DNA of 64,000 nucleotides from JANQQJ01 sp046290575. Its GTDB lineage: Bacteria > Pseudomonadota > Alphaproteobacteria > SMXS01. Below, in pieces: positions 16,143 through 24,759 of this stretch. The position numbers and the translations under genes are program-made. The notes beneath the pieces are model-generated. The model worked only from the letters and a program-made list of their open reading frames with translations. It had not been told where the DNA came from and did not search any database. The stretch spans positions 245,580-309,579 of the forward strand of contig JBKAGX010000003.1 in assembly GCA_046290575.1 (NCBI GenBank). The letters are read 5' to 3'. The number at the start of each line of letters is the position of its first letter. Within the stretch, counting starts at the first letter, position 1.

Positions 16143-17360
16143 ATGGACTTCAACGATACCCCTGAAGAGGCTGAATTCCGCGCTGAAGTGCGCGCCTGGA
16201 TCAAGGCGAATGCCCCGACCGACTGGCAGGATCGGGTGAGCCGTGATGCCGATGGTCTGGCGCTGTCCAAGGAGTGGCAGAAGAAGAAATTCGACGCCGG
16301 CTGGGCCTGCATTCACTGGCCGAAAGAATTCGGTGGCCGCGGCGCCACGCCGATCCAGCGGGTGATCTGGGCGCAGGAAGAGGGCGCGCTGGGCCAGCTC
16401 TCCGGCGCGTTCATTATCGGACAGGGCATGTGTGCGCCCACGGTTATGGCGCATGGGCCTGACGACATGAAGGCCCACCATGTGCCGCGTGTGGCCAGCG
16501 GTGAGGAAATCTGGTGTCAGCTGTTCTCTGAACCCGGTAGCGGGTCTGATCTGGCCGGTTTGCGGACCACCGCCAAGCGCGATGGCGATGAATGGGTGAT
16601 CAACGGTCAGAAAATCTGGACGTCGGGCGCGCACTATTCCGATTTCGGCATGCTGGTGCTGCGTACGGACCCCACAGTGCCGAAGCACAAGGGCCTGACC
16701 ATGTTCAAGATCGACATGAAGGACCCTGCGGTCGAGGTGAAGCCGATCAAACAGGTCTCCGGCCGGTCCGACTTCAACGAAGTCTATTTCACCGATCTGC
16801 GGGTGCCCGACAGCTGGCGCATCGGCGAGGTCGGAGATGGCTGGCGTGTGTCGCTGACCACCCTGATGAATGAACGCCTGGCCGTCGGCGGCGGGTTCCC
16901 GACGAACTTCGAAGAGATGTTCGACATGACCCGCGAGATCGACGGGGATGATGGGCCGGCGCTGGGCGACAAGGCCGTCCGGGAAAAGCTGGCCGATTGG
17001 TACATTCGGTCCGCTGGTTTGCGAAACACACAGAACCGCATGTTCTCGGCGCTGTCGCGCGGTGAAACGCCGGGACCGGAAGCCTCGATTTCGAAGCTCG
17101 TACTGGGAGAAAACCGCCAGAATATGGCGTCGACCATGCTTGACATTCAGGACATGTATGGGGTGCTCACCGGGGCAGACGATCAGGTCAACGACGCGCA
17201 GTTCCAGGAGATTTTCTTCCGCGCTGTTGCGCACCGGATTGAGGGCGGCACGGACGAAATCCTGCGCAACATCATCGCAGAACGGGTCCTTGGCCTGCCC
17301 GGCGATATCCGTGTCGACAAGGACGTGCCGTTCAACGAAATCCCGACCGGGTCCGCTTAA
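16143..17360 (+). CDS. Acyl-CoA dehydrogenase
   Basis: 405 residues. N-terminal helical domain, beta domain with WCQLFSEPGSGSDLAGL and VINGQKIWTSGAHYSD, and the C-terminal HRIEGGTDEILRNIIAERVLG in which the Glu of IEGG matches the catalytic base position of many acyl-CoA dehydrogenases. An FAD-binding arginine-rich segment is less regular than in the neighbour. It follows the 14866 dehydrogenase after a repeat, consistent with a paired FadE-type heteromer acting on bulky acyl-CoAs. Confidence 0.9.
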   Translation: MDFNDTPEEAEFRAEVRAWIKANAPTDWQDRVSRDADGLALSKEWQKKKFDAGWACIHWPKEFGGRGATPIQRVIWAQEEGALGQLSGAFIIGQGMCAPTVMAHGPDDMKAHHVPRVASGEEIWCQLFSEPGSGSDLAGLRTTAKRDGDEWVINGQKIWTSGAHYSDFGMLVLRTDPTVPKHKGLTMFKIDMKDPAVEVKPIKQVSGRSDFNEVYFTDLRVPDSWRIGEVGDGWRVSLTTLMNERLAVGGGFPTNFEEMFDMTREIDGDDGPALGDKAVREKLADWYIRSAGLRNTQNRMFSALSRGETPGPEASISKLVLGENRQNMASTMLDIQDMYGVLTGADDQVNDAQFQEIFFRAVAHRIEGGTDEILRNIIAERVLGLPGDIRVDKDVPFNEIPTGSA

Positions 17361-17374
17361 GTCCTGGATCAGTT

Positions 17375-18295
17375 CTAGGCAAGCCAGCCGTTCTGTAGCC
17401 AGTGGGCGCAGTCGGCTGGCAGCCGTGCCATGGCGGCGGCGTCATAGAGTTCTAAATCGTCGTCGTCCAGCACGCCTTGCCAGCGATTGTTGGTGCCCTT
17501 GTAGATGAATGCCTGGGCGCCGCCCTTGAACCCTCCATCCATATTGCCGACGACCTTTTCCGGGTCTTTCTTGACTGTCGAGAACGTGCATCGGTCGATG
17601 GCGCCGGGCCACTGCGCGTCCGTTAGCGTTATATCCAGATAGGCGGCGATATCGCGCATCTGGCCGTCCAGATCGGCCAGCAGGTCCGAATAGTGCACCA
17701 GCTTGATGTTCGGCAAGTCGCGGTAGCGCCACCAGGTTTCGCAATGGTGCAGATGCGACCACATGGGGTAGCCATCGCGCTCCCAATCAAAGCAGCCCCT
17801 GGTCATCCAGTCGGTCCAGGCGCGTTTGATATCGCCATGATACTTCGGAAACGGATCGCCTTTCCGTCCGATCACACCGTTGATCCGTTCAATAAACTCG
17901 TCGGTGTGGCCGCCCCAGTGATTCAGCAGTGACATAAAGACGTCGCGCGGGTCGCGGCCAACCATGATGTACTGCATTTCGGGATTGTAGGGCAGCCCGT
18001 CCAGGGGCAAGTGGGTCTTGATGAATCGCCGCGTTGTTTGCGAGTCGAGGCGCCCAAGAATTAGCTCTAGTGGCACGGTCCGCATGTCGATCCAGGGCGA
18101 GAGATGTGTCAGGGGTTCGGGCGCGTCATCGTCGGGATAGAGCAGATTGCCTACGATCGTCTGCATAAAGGTCGTCCCCGCCTTGTAGGACGTCGAGATG
18201 ACGATATCGCCCCGGCGTGGCGTGAAGTAGCTCCACCGCGTGCTGTCCAGGTGGTGATGCTGGTAAATGTGTTCGACTGTTGGCAGGCTGGTCAT
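17375..18295 (-). CDS. Sulfotransferase (PAPS-dependent)
   Basis: 306 residues from the ATG at 18295, preceded by AGAGGG; a 14-codon extension is less likely. Transfers sulfate from PAPS to a hydroxyl or amine. The 5'-phosphosulfate loop is STSYKAGTTFMQTIV, the 3'-phosphate site is VGRDPRDVFMSLLNHWGG, and a catalytic His is likely in FIKTHLPLDGLP. Size and the C-terminal KGGAQAFIYKGTNNRW (compare the RKG loop of cytosolic sulfotransferases) fit the Sulfotransfer_1 family. It interrupts the dehydrogenase cluster on the opposite strand; acceptor unknown. Confidence 0.88.
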   Translation of the reverse strand: MTSLPTVEHIYQHHHLDSTRWSYFTPRRGDIVISTSYKAGTTFMQTIVGNLLYPDDDAPEPLTHLSPWIDMRTVPLELILGRLDSQTTRRFIKTHLPLDGLPYNPEMQYIMVGRDPRDVFMSLLNHWGGHTDEFIERINGVIGRKGDPFPKYHGDIKRAWTDWMTRGCFDWERDGYPMWSHLHHCETWWRYRDLPNIKLVHYSDLLADLDGQMRDIAAYLDITLTDAQWPGAIDRCTFSTVKKDPEKVVGNMDGGFKGGAQAFIYKGTNNRWQGVLDDDDLELYDAAAMARLPADCAHWLQNGWLA

Positions 18296-18443
18296 GGGTA
18301 CCCTCTGATCTATTGCGATCAGACCATACAGCATCATCTTGAAAAGTGAGTTTTGCCTTCAAGAGCCACGACGACCTTTCGCAATCACCTAACCGCCCTT
18401 ATCCTGTGCGGACACGAGGAATCAAAGAAAGAGCAGCAGCCCC

Positions 18444-19625
18444 ATGGATGTGGACTTCACGCAAGACGATCTCGATTTCCGCGATGAGGTCCGTACCTTT
18501 TTCGAAGAGAATCTGACCGATGAGCTGCGTCAGGCTGGCCGTATGGCGTCGAGCATCTGGATCGATCCGGAGTATTCGCTCGCGTGGCAGCGCATCCTGC
18601 ATGAGAAAGGCTGGGCCGCACCCGGCTGGCCCGTCGAATATGGCGGGCCGGGCTGGAGCGATACGCAGCGCTATATCTATGCGTTGGAGTGCGCGCGGGC
18701 AGGGACGCCATTGGCCGCGCCGATGGGGCTGGGGATGGTGGCGCCATGCATCATGGGGTACGGCACGCAGGCGCAGAAAGACTATTATCTGCCGCGGGTG
18801 CTGTCGGGCGAAGACTATTGGTGTCAGGGCTATTCTGAACCAGGCGCGGGGTCTGATCTTGCCTCCCTGAAACTGCAGGCGGTCAAGGACGGTGGCGACT
18901 ATGTGCTGAATGGCTCGAAGATCTGGACGTCACAGGCACACTGCGCCAACAAGATGTTCCTGCTGGTCCGCACCAGCAATGAAGGCAAGAAGCAGACCGG
19001 TATCACCTTTCTGCTGATGGATATGGATACGCCCGGGGTTGAGGTCGATCCGATCATCAACCTGGCGGGAGAGCATGAGCTGAACCAGGTGTTCTTTACC
19101 GATGTGCGGGTTCCGATGGTCAATCGGGTGGGGGACGAGAACGACGGCTGGACGGTCGCCAAATACCTGCTGGAATTTGAACGCGGCGGTGGGACGTCGG
19201 CGGGCACGGAGATCAGGCTGGCGCGCATTCGCGCAAACCTGATGGAGTACGCCCCGGACGAATTGCAGCTCTTCGCCAAGCTGGCCGATCTTGAACGGCG
19301 ATTTGAAGCGATCAAAATGATCGAGCTTCAGGTGCTGTCGAGTCTCTCGTCGGGCGAGAGCCCGGGGAGTGCGGCGGCCATGCTGAAAATCGTAAGATCT
19401 GAATTCGGCCAGGATGTCGGCCAGTTTGCCGTCGAAACGGCAGGGCCGTACGCCTATGCGATCCAGCACGAGGCGCGGTTGCCGGGCTCGAATATCGAGC
19501 CGGTTGGTCCCCCGGACTATCTGGCCCTCATGCCGAGCTATCTCACGGGGCGGGCGTCAACCATCGCGGGCGGATCCAGCGAGGTACAGCGCGATATTAT
19601 TGCCAAAGCGGTGCTGCGGCTCTAG
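18444..19625 (+). CDS. Acyl-CoA dehydrogenase
   Basis: 393 residues. Typical order: N-terminal DLDFRDEVRTFFEENL, GWAAPGWPVEYGGPGWSD, beta domain WCQGYSEPGAGSDLASL and VLNGSKIWTSQAHCANK, and C-terminal GRASTIAGGSSEVQRDIIAKAVLRL. The alanine in IAGGSSE means the catalytic Glu must sit elsewhere, as in the isovaleryl-CoA type. Followed by two small dimeric-barrel genes with gaps of 17 and 29 bases, probably one transcript. Confidence 0.9.
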   Translation: MDVDFTQDDLDFRDEVRTFFEENLTDELRQAGRMASSIWIDPEYSLAWQRILHEKGWAAPGWPVEYGGPGWSDTQRYIYALECARAGTPLAAPMGLGMVAPCIMGYGTQAQKDYYLPRVLSGEDYWCQGYSEPGAGSDLASLKLQAVKDGGDYVLNGSKIWTSQAHCANKMFLLVRTSNEGKKQTGITFLLMDMDTPGVEVDPIINLAGEHELNQVFFTDVRVPMVNRVGDENDGWTVAKYLLEFERGGGTSAGTEIRLARIRANLMEYAPDELQLFAKLADLERRFEAIKMIELQVLSSLSSGESPGSAAAMLKIVRSEFGQDVGQFAVETAGPYAYAIQHEARLPGSNIEPVGPPDYLALMPSYLTGRASTIAGGSSEVQRDIIAKAVLRL

Positions 19626-19642
19626 GCGAAGGGGAGAGGCAC

Positions 19643-19936
19643 ATGACCTCGTTGATTGTGACGGTGCGCGCGAAACCGGGCAAAGCGGCGGAGTACGAGA
19701 AGATCAGCGGTGCGTTCGGCCGTCATGTCGAAGCCAACCGACCGGGATGCATCCTGTTCCGCACGTTTCGCACAGACGATCCGCTTGAGTTCATCACCAT
19801 TGAGCATTTCGAAGATCAGGAGTCGCTCGACGCGCATCAGGCGCATCAACATACGCTCGAGACGCTCGAGAAGTTGAAGCAGGTTCTTGATGGTGGGCTT
19901 GATGCCCGGATTTTCAAAGACGAACACGCGGTGTGA
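19643..19936 (+). CDS. ABM-like dimeric-barrel protein
   Basis: 97 residues. SLIVTVRAKPGKAAEYEKI first strand and helix, NRPGCILFRTFRTDDP, ITIEHFEDQESLDAHQAHQHT with paired histidines, then a short last helix. This is the YgiN/ABM pattern and it is a close architectural match to the proteins at 2596 and 5904. Likely handles a small reactive metabolite or quinol of the neighbouring catabolic pathway; no substrate can be read from sequence. GGGGAGAGGCAC gives a good ribosome site. Confidence 0.75.
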   Translation: MTSLIVTVRAKPGKAAEYEKISGAFGRHVEANRPGCILFRTFRTDDPLEFITIEHFEDQESLDAHQAHQHTLETLEKLKQVLDGGLDARIFKDEHAV

Positions 19937-19965
19937 CCGCATCAGAGTGAACAGGGAGAAAGACT

Positions 19966-20355
19966 ATGCCGCGCTACGTATTGATTGGATTGTGCGAGCC
20001 CAAAAGTGAAGAAGCGCAGAAGGGATTCGACGAATGGTTCGTCGACCAGCACATCGAAGACACGGCGCATTGCCCCAACTTCGTGCGCGGCAGCGTGTTC
20101 AAGCTGGCCGGCCCGCATCTCGACATTGAGACCAAGGCCAAATATCTGTCGCTCTATGAAGTTGAAGCCCCCAGCTATGAAGAGGCTGAGCGGGTTCTCA
20201 ATGAGTGGCAGGCGGACCCCGACGCCTGGGAAGGCCGCCAGAAGCATAACGAGACCGGGGAAAAATACGGTGGCATCCCGATGAATATCAATGGCTCGGG
20301 CTGGTACGAGTTGATCGCCGCCTATGACGGCCCGGCCGCCAAAAAGCAGAAGTGA
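19966..20355 (+). CDS. EthD/Dabb-like dimeric alpha-beta barrel protein
   Basis: 129 residues. The opening YVLIGLCEPKSEEAQKGFDEWFVDQHIEDTA resembles EthD-type proteins (strand, then D/E-x-W/F-x-x-x-H helix), followed by RGSVFKLAGPHLDIETKAKYLSLYEVE. EthD relatives accompany P450 or other oxygenase systems in ether and hydrocarbon degradation, with unclear chemistry. Last gene of the 18.4-20.4 kb transcript. Family assignment is from pattern, so moderate certainty. Confidence 0.6.
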   Translation: MPRYVLIGLCEPKSEEAQKGFDEWFVDQHIEDTAHCPNFVRGSVFKLAGPHLDIETKAKYLSLYEVEAPSYEEAERVLNEWQADPDAWEGRQKHNETGEKYGGIPMNINGSGWYELIAAYDGPAAKKQK

Positions 20356-20464
20356 ATGTGCCTAAGTATTAGTCACGCGTATCCAGTGCAAAATAAATAG
20401 TCAATTTGCGGGTTTCGATAGGGCAATCTGCCTCGTTCGGGCGCAAATAGGCGTCGCTGTTTTT

Positions 20465-20480
20465 TTGGCGCGAGCGCCAA
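20465..20480. promoter_or_regulatory. Palindrome upstream of glnN, possible activator site
   Basis: TTGGCGC-GA-GCGCCAA: seven-base perfect arms with a two-base spacer, about 90 bases before the sigma54-like element. It is at the distance expected for an enhancer-binding regulator such as NtrC, although its wording differs from the classical NtrC site. A second small dyad CTCTAT-TCC-ATAGAG lies at 20515-20529. Confidence 0.4.
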
Positions 20481-20563
20481 TGTGGAGGCGCGCGATGTTC
20501 GCGAGTCTCTAACGCTCTATTCCATAGAGTTAAAATCGACTCTCCATAACGACAGAACGATTC

Positions 20564-20578
20564 TGGCACGAAACTTGA
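20564..20578 (+). promoter_or_regulatory. Sigma54 (RpoN)-like promoter of glnN
   Basis: TGGCACG-AAAC-TTGA: matches the TGGCACG-N4-TTGC consensus at every listed position except the final C, with the exact ten-base spacing between the -24 GG and the -12 G. It lies about 60 bases before the glutamine synthetase ATG. A nitrogen-regulated sigma54 promoter fits the gene. Confidence 0.65.
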
Positions 20579-20638
20579 TTGTAAATGGTTGAATCCACGA
20601 GGTAAATCCAACCAAAAAAGAAGAGTGCGAGGAAACAT

Positions 20639-22813
20639 ATGAGCCAGAATCATCAGCGTCAGCAGGCGATTTTCGAGATAACAGGTAGCAGACCCGCTTC
20701 TGTCGCAAAACCGCAGGCGCTTGAGGAGCTTTGGGCCTCCGACGTTTTCACACTCCTGAAGATGGAAAGTGCTTTGCCCAAATCGGCGTTCAGGGCGATG
20801 AAGGCAACCGTTGAAACCGGCGCGCCCCTCGATCCGGACGCAGCTGATGACGTGGCAGCCGCTATGAAGGCCTGGGCGATGTCCAAGGGGGCCAATTACT
20901 TCGCTCATGTTTTCTATCCGCTGACAGGAGCCTCTGCCGAGAAGCACGATAGTTTCATTGTCAGTGACGCCAGCGGCAAGGCGATTACCGAATTCAGCGG
21001 TAAGCTGCTCACCAAGGGCGAGCCCGACGGGTCGTCTTTCCCGAACGGCGGCATTCGCCAGACAAACGCCGCACGCGGCTACACTTTCTGGGACCCCACA
21101 AGCCCGGTCTTCATTCTCGATACCGACAACGGCGCGACGCTGTGCATCCCCTCTGTCTTCGTCTCCTGGACAGGCGAGGCACTGGACAAAAAGGTCCCGC
21201 TGCTGCGATCCAACAAGGCGATGAACCAGGCGGCAACCCGGGTCCTGAAGCTGATGGGGGAAACGGAAGTGGCGCCGCTGAATTCCTCGTGCGGTGCGGA
21301 ACAGGAATATTTCCTGATCGACACCAATTTCACGAGCCTGCGCCCCGACCTTCTCCTCGCCGGCCGGACCCTTTTCGGCGCCGCTTCCGCCAAGGGCCAG
21401 CAGTTCGATGACCATTACTTCGCGGCGATCCCCGAGCGTGTTCAGATCTTCATGGAAGCGGTAGAGGAAAAGCTCTATCGCCTCGGCATTCCCGCAAAGA
21501 CGCGCCACAATGAAGTGGCGCCCGGCCAGTTCGAAATCGCACCCTATTTCGAAGCCGCCAATGTGGCCGCCGACCATCAGCAGATGCTGATGACGGTATT
21601 CAAGAACACCGCCAAGAAGCATGGCTTTACCTGTTTGTTTCACGAAAAGCCGTTTGCCGGTGTAAACGGATCCGGCAAGCATGTGAATTGGTCGATCGGG
21701 AACGCCACCCAGGGCAATCTTCTGGACCCGGGCGACACACCCCATGAAAATTTCAACTTCCTGCTGTTCTGCGGTGCCGTCATTCGCGGGGTTCATCTCT
21801 ATGGAGCGCTGCTGAGGGCCGTCATCGCGTCTGCGGGCAACGATCACCGGCTGGGCGCCAATGAAGCGCCGCCTGCGATTCTGTCAGTCTATTTGGGGTC
21901 AGAGATCGAGGCCATTTTCGAACAGATTCGTTCGGGCAAACTGGATGGAATTGATGGCGGTGGGTTTATGGATCTGGGGCTCGCCCAGATTATCCCATTC
22001 CCAAAAGACTCCGGTGATCGCAATCGCACCTCGCCGTTCGCCTTTACTGGCAATCGGTTCGAATTCCGCGCCGTCGGGTCGCATCAGTCGGTATCCGGTC
22101 CGCTTGTGGCGATGAACACGATCCTTGCCGACTCGCTTAACTGGATCGGCGACAAATTGGAGGCTGAGTTTGAAAAGGGTGCCGAAAAGCCCGCCGCGGT
22201 TATCGCTGTGTTGAAGGCGCTAATGGATCAACATGGTAGCGTCATCTTTGGCGGCGACGGCTATTCAGCCGAGTGGCACAAGATGGCCGTCGAAGAACGC
22301 GGCCTGTTGAACCTGCCGACAACGGCTGATGCACTGCCTTACCTCAAGGACGAGACGATCGTCAGTCTGTTCGAGCGGACGGGCGTTCACACCGGTGTGG
22401 AGCTTGAGAGTCGCTTTGAGGTCTATTCCGAAATCTACATCATGTCGATTGAGGTCGAGGCCAAGCTCACGGCGGATATGGCGACAACCATTATCTACCC
22501 GGCCGCGATTGCCTATCTGTCCGACCTTGCCGAAACAACCTCCGGCATGGCTAGCATGGGCATCGAGCTGGACAATGCCATGGCATCTGAAATTGCGTCA
22601 GACGCCAATGCCATGATGGCCAACGTGGCCAAGCTCAAGGACGCGATCGCGCGTGAAGACTTCTCGTCTGTTGAGGAGCATATGCAGTTCTGCGCCAATG
22701 ACCTCTGTAGCCTGATGTTGGAGGTTCGGCGCTATGCGGACCGGCTGGAGCAGGCGGTTTCTGATGAAGCTTGGCCGCTGCCCAAATACCGGGAAATGCT
22801 CTTTATCAAATAA
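20639..22813 (+). CDS. glnN: Glutamine synthetase type III
   Basis: 724 residues, the size of GSIII hexamer/dodecamer subunits and far longer than GSI or GSII. Makes glutamine from glutamate, ammonia and ATP. Diagnostic stretches: SKGANYFAHVFYPLTG, GRTLFG after SLRPDLLLA, HNEVAPGQFEIAPYFE, FAGVNGSGKHVNWSIG, NRTSPFAFTGNRFEFRAVGS, and a C-terminal TTIIYPAAIAYLSDL helical tail characteristic of type III. Start ATG overlaps CATATG with GAGGAAAC upstream. The 283-base region before it holds palindromes and a sigma54-like promoter, so nitrogen control is likely. Confidence 0.95.
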   Translation: MSQNHQRQQAIFEITGSRPASVAKPQALEELWASDVFTLLKMESALPKSAFRAMKATVETGAPLDPDAADDVAAAMKAWAMSKGANYFAHVFYPLTGASAEKHDSFIVSDASGKAITEFSGKLLTKGEPDGSSFPNGGIRQTNAARGYTFWDPTSPVFILDTDNGATLCIPSVFVSWTGEALDKKVPLLRSNKAMNQAATRVLKLMGETEVAPLNSSCGAEQEYFLIDTNFTSLRPDLLLAGRTLFGAASAKGQQFDDHYFAAIPERVQIFMEAVEEKLYRLGIPAKTRHNEVAPGQFEIAPYFEAANVAADHQQMLMTVFKNTAKKHGFTCLFHEKPFAGVNGSGKHVNWSIGNATQGNLLDPGDTPHENFNFLLFCGAVIRGVHLYGALLRAVIASAGNDHRLGANEAPPAILSVYLGSEIEAIFEQIRSGKLDGIDGGGFMDLGLAQIIPFPKDSGDRNRTSPFAFTGNRFEFRAVGSHQSVSGPLVAMNTILADSLNWIGDKLEAEFEKGAEKPAAVIAVLKALMDQHGSVIFGGDGYSAEWHKMAVEERGLLNLPTTADALPYLKDETIVSLFERTGVHTGVELESRFEVYSEIYIMSIEVEAKLTADMATTIIYPAAIAYLSDLAETTSGMASMGIELDNAMASEIASDANAMMANVAKLKDAIAREDFSSVEEHMQFCANDLCSLMLEVRRYADRLEQAVSDEAWPLPKYREMLFIK

Positions 22814-22822
22814 CGTGCACTG

Positions 22823-22861
22823 GCGGCCTGGGGTCCGATTTTGGTCGCGTCTTCAGGCCGC
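22823..22861. terminator. Hairpin between convergent glnN and P450 genes
   Basis: GCGGCCTG (22823-22830) and CAGGCCGC (22854-22861) pair over eight bases, with the second arm covering the P450 stop codon. No T-run on either side, so termination is only possible, perhaps in both directions. Confidence 0.35.
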
Positions 22862-24118
22862 ATCAAATTCAAGCGGCAGGTGCCAGGGTTCGATCCGGAT
22901 GGCGATGGGGCCGGGGTTTGAACCGGGCTTGAAGCGCGGGTTCTTGATCACTTTCATCAGCTCTTTGGTGCCGATGACACATTCCGCGCGGGCCAGCTGA
23001 TAGCCGACGCAGAAATGTTTACCGAGCCCGAAGCCTAGATGGCAGGCCTTCCCGTCCTGCTTGAAGCCTGACCGTAGCTCTTTGCCCATATAGAGGTCGT
23101 CGCGGAAGATATTGAAGTCGTCCGGGTCCTTGAAAACCCGGTCGTCGCGGTTGGCGCCATAAAGCGACAGATGGACATAGCTGCCCTTGGGGATGGTGAC
23201 GCCATGCAGCTCGACATCACGAACCGTCTTGCGGGTCTGCGCACCGGCGGGCCCATGCACCCGCATCATTTCGGTAAAAGCCGGTTCCAACAGCTCCGGG
23301 TCTTTTTGGACGGCCTCCCACTGGTCTGGATTCGCCAATAGCTGATACCAGAGATTGGCAATTGCCTTGTCGGTGGTTTCCGCCCCGGCGACCAGAATCA
23401 GGCTGGCGAAGGATTTGATCTCTTGCTTGGTCATCCGCTGGCCATCGACTTCCGCGACCGACAGGCGCGACAGCAGATCGTCCCTGGGGTCCTTCGCGCG
23501 CGCGTCGATCAACGGATCGAGATAGTCATGATATTCGGTATTCGCCTGCTTGCCCTTGATACGCCATTCGGGCCCGCCATTGATGCCGTTCATCATCGCC
23601 GGATACCACTCATGGAACATGTCATGGGCTTCCTGCGGCAGGTCCAGCACATCCAGAATGACGTTGAGGGGCAGGCGGGTGGCGAAGTCGTCGACGATAT
23701 CGATCTCACCTGTCTTTGCAGCCCGATCACCTATCTCCGCAGCCTGCTTTTTGGTGAATTTTTCGATCAGCGCCATGGTGTTGCGTGCCACCGTTGGCAG
23801 CAGAGCGGTGAGGTTTCGCCCGACGAATTGCGGCGCGACAATGTTGCGTAGGCCCGTGTGATCGTCCCCGTCATACTCCATCAGCGTCGGTCCGAAGACC
23901 TGGCCGATATGTTCACCGTTGGGAGAGGCGGAGAAGTTTTCCGTATCCCGAAACGTGTTCACGACGTCGTCGTAACGGGTGACCATCCACTGTCCCCAGA
24001 CCGGATTGAAATAGACAGGCTCGTGATCGCGCAGATATTTCAGCGTGGGGTAGGGGTTGGCGGCGTATTCCGGGCTGGTAAAGATCGCCGGATCGAACTC
24101 GGCGGTGGCAGTGCTCAT
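22853..24118 (-). CDS. Cytochrome P450 (bacterial class I)
   Basis: 421 residues from the ATG at 24118 with AGGGAAG upstream; an ATG six codons earlier is possible. Heme-thiolate monooxygenase. Heme-binding loop FGLGKHFCVGYQLARAE places the ligand Cys at residue 370; the oxygen-activating I-helix is ILVAGAETTDKA near 240-251; the ExxR helix region precedes it by the usual spacing less clearly. The sequence has no membrane anchor, so it is soluble and needs ferredoxin and a reductase, which are not encoded nearby. TetR gene lies 34 bases upstream on the same strand. Confidence 0.93.
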   Translation of the reverse strand: MSTATAEFDPAIFTSPEYAANPYPTLKYLRDHEPVYFNPVWGQWMVTRYDDVVNTFRDTENFSASPNGEHIGQVFGPTLMEYDGDDHTGLRNIVAPQFVGRNLTALLPTVARNTMALIEKFTKKQAAEIGDRAAKTGEIDIVDDFATRLPLNVILDVLDLPQEAHDMFHEWYPAMMNGINGGPEWRIKGKQANTEYHDYLDPLIDARAKDPRDDLLSRLSVAEVDGQRMTKQEIKSFASLILVAGAETTDKAIANLWYQLLANPDQWEAVQKDPELLEPAFTEMMRVHGPAGAQTRKTVRDVELHGVTIPKGSYVHLSLYGANRDDRVFKDPDDFNIFRDDLYMGKELRSGFKQDGKACHLGFGLGKHFCVGYQLARAECVIGTKELMKVIKNPRFKPGSNPGPIAIRIEPWHLPLEFDAA

Positions 24119-24152
24119 CCTTGGCTTCCCTGACATTCATGCGTGACTGTTT

Positions 24153-24743
24153 CTAGTCTGCCACAAAAAGCCGCCGCGCGAGAGTTTTCATTCGTGTGAC
24201 ATATTGCGGCTGTGTCCAGCCGCATTCTATCCGCAGCTGTTCCCAGTTTCTGACCGACAGCAGCGTCCACAGAATGTCGGTTGCCTGCTCGACGCTGTAG
24301 CCTGCTCCCAGCGCGCCATCCCGGTCCAGCGCTTTGATGGCGGCCTCACAGCCCTGCCGCATCGCCTGCATACGGTCATGCCATGCCGAGGCCGCTTCCT
24401 CATCCGAATCCTGCATTGCCATGAGGGCTTTGCCGATCCCGTAGATTTCAGGGATGTAGTTGCCCCAGGCCTCGATGTAGGCGTCGAGACGCTCTTTCCC
24501 TGTCGAAGCGGCCCGGCTTGCCTCCAGGCGGGCGTCCACGTCTTTGACTTCGTCCAAATACCGGGTTGTCGCGGTCAGAAGGTCGGCCCGCGTCTCGAAG
24601 TGCAGATAGACGGCCTGCCGGGAAATCCCGGCGCGTTTGGCAATGTCGCTCATACGAACGCCTTTGCCCTGGCCGGCTTCCAACAGGTCCCAGGCGGCGA
24701 TCAGAATTTTTTCTCGGGTGTTCAGATTCTTACTTGACATCAT
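24153..24743 (-). CDS. TetR/AcrR family transcriptional regulator
   Basis: 196 residues. N-terminal helix-turn-helix: TREKILIAAWDLLEAG, then MSDIAKRAGISRQAVYLHFETRADLL (recognition helix around residues 40-50), followed by an all-helical ligand domain with no obvious family label. Two TTGACA-type palindromes occupy the 63-base gap to the divergent gene and one covers this gene's own ATG, so it most likely represses itself and the divergent reductase. The P450 gene downstream could be in the same transcript. Confidence 0.92.
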   Translation of the reverse strand: MMSSKNLNTREKILIAAWDLLEAGQGKGVRMSDIAKRAGISRQAVYLHFETRADLLTATTRYLDEVKDVDARLEASRAASTGKERLDAYIEAWGNYIPEIYGIGKALMAMQDSDEEAASAWHDRMQAMRQGCEAAIKALDRDGALGAGYSVEQATDILWTLLSVRNWEQLRIECGWTQPQYVTRMKTLARRLFVAD

Positions 24744-24749
24744 GTCAAG
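24733..24749. promoter_or_regulatory. Operator palindrome on tetR start codon
   Basis: CTTGACAT-C-ATGTCAAG, perfect eight-base arms with one central base, overlapping the two possible ATG codons of the TetR gene. The TTGACA/TGTCAA half-sites match those of the second palindrome in the same gap. Likely autoregulatory site. Confidence 0.65.
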
Positions 24750-24759
24750 ATACCCTAGG

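Noticed and set aside
20461..20480. T-run plus palindrome before glnN as a terminator
   Set aside because: The T-run precedes the hairpin on the plus strand and becomes an A-run after it on the minus strand, so neither strand has the terminator order.
20369..21847. 492-residue minus-strand open frame across the glutamine synthetase gene
   Set aside because: Lies opposite glnN in a shadow frame; the product has no recognisable domain while GSIII motifs on the other strand are certain.
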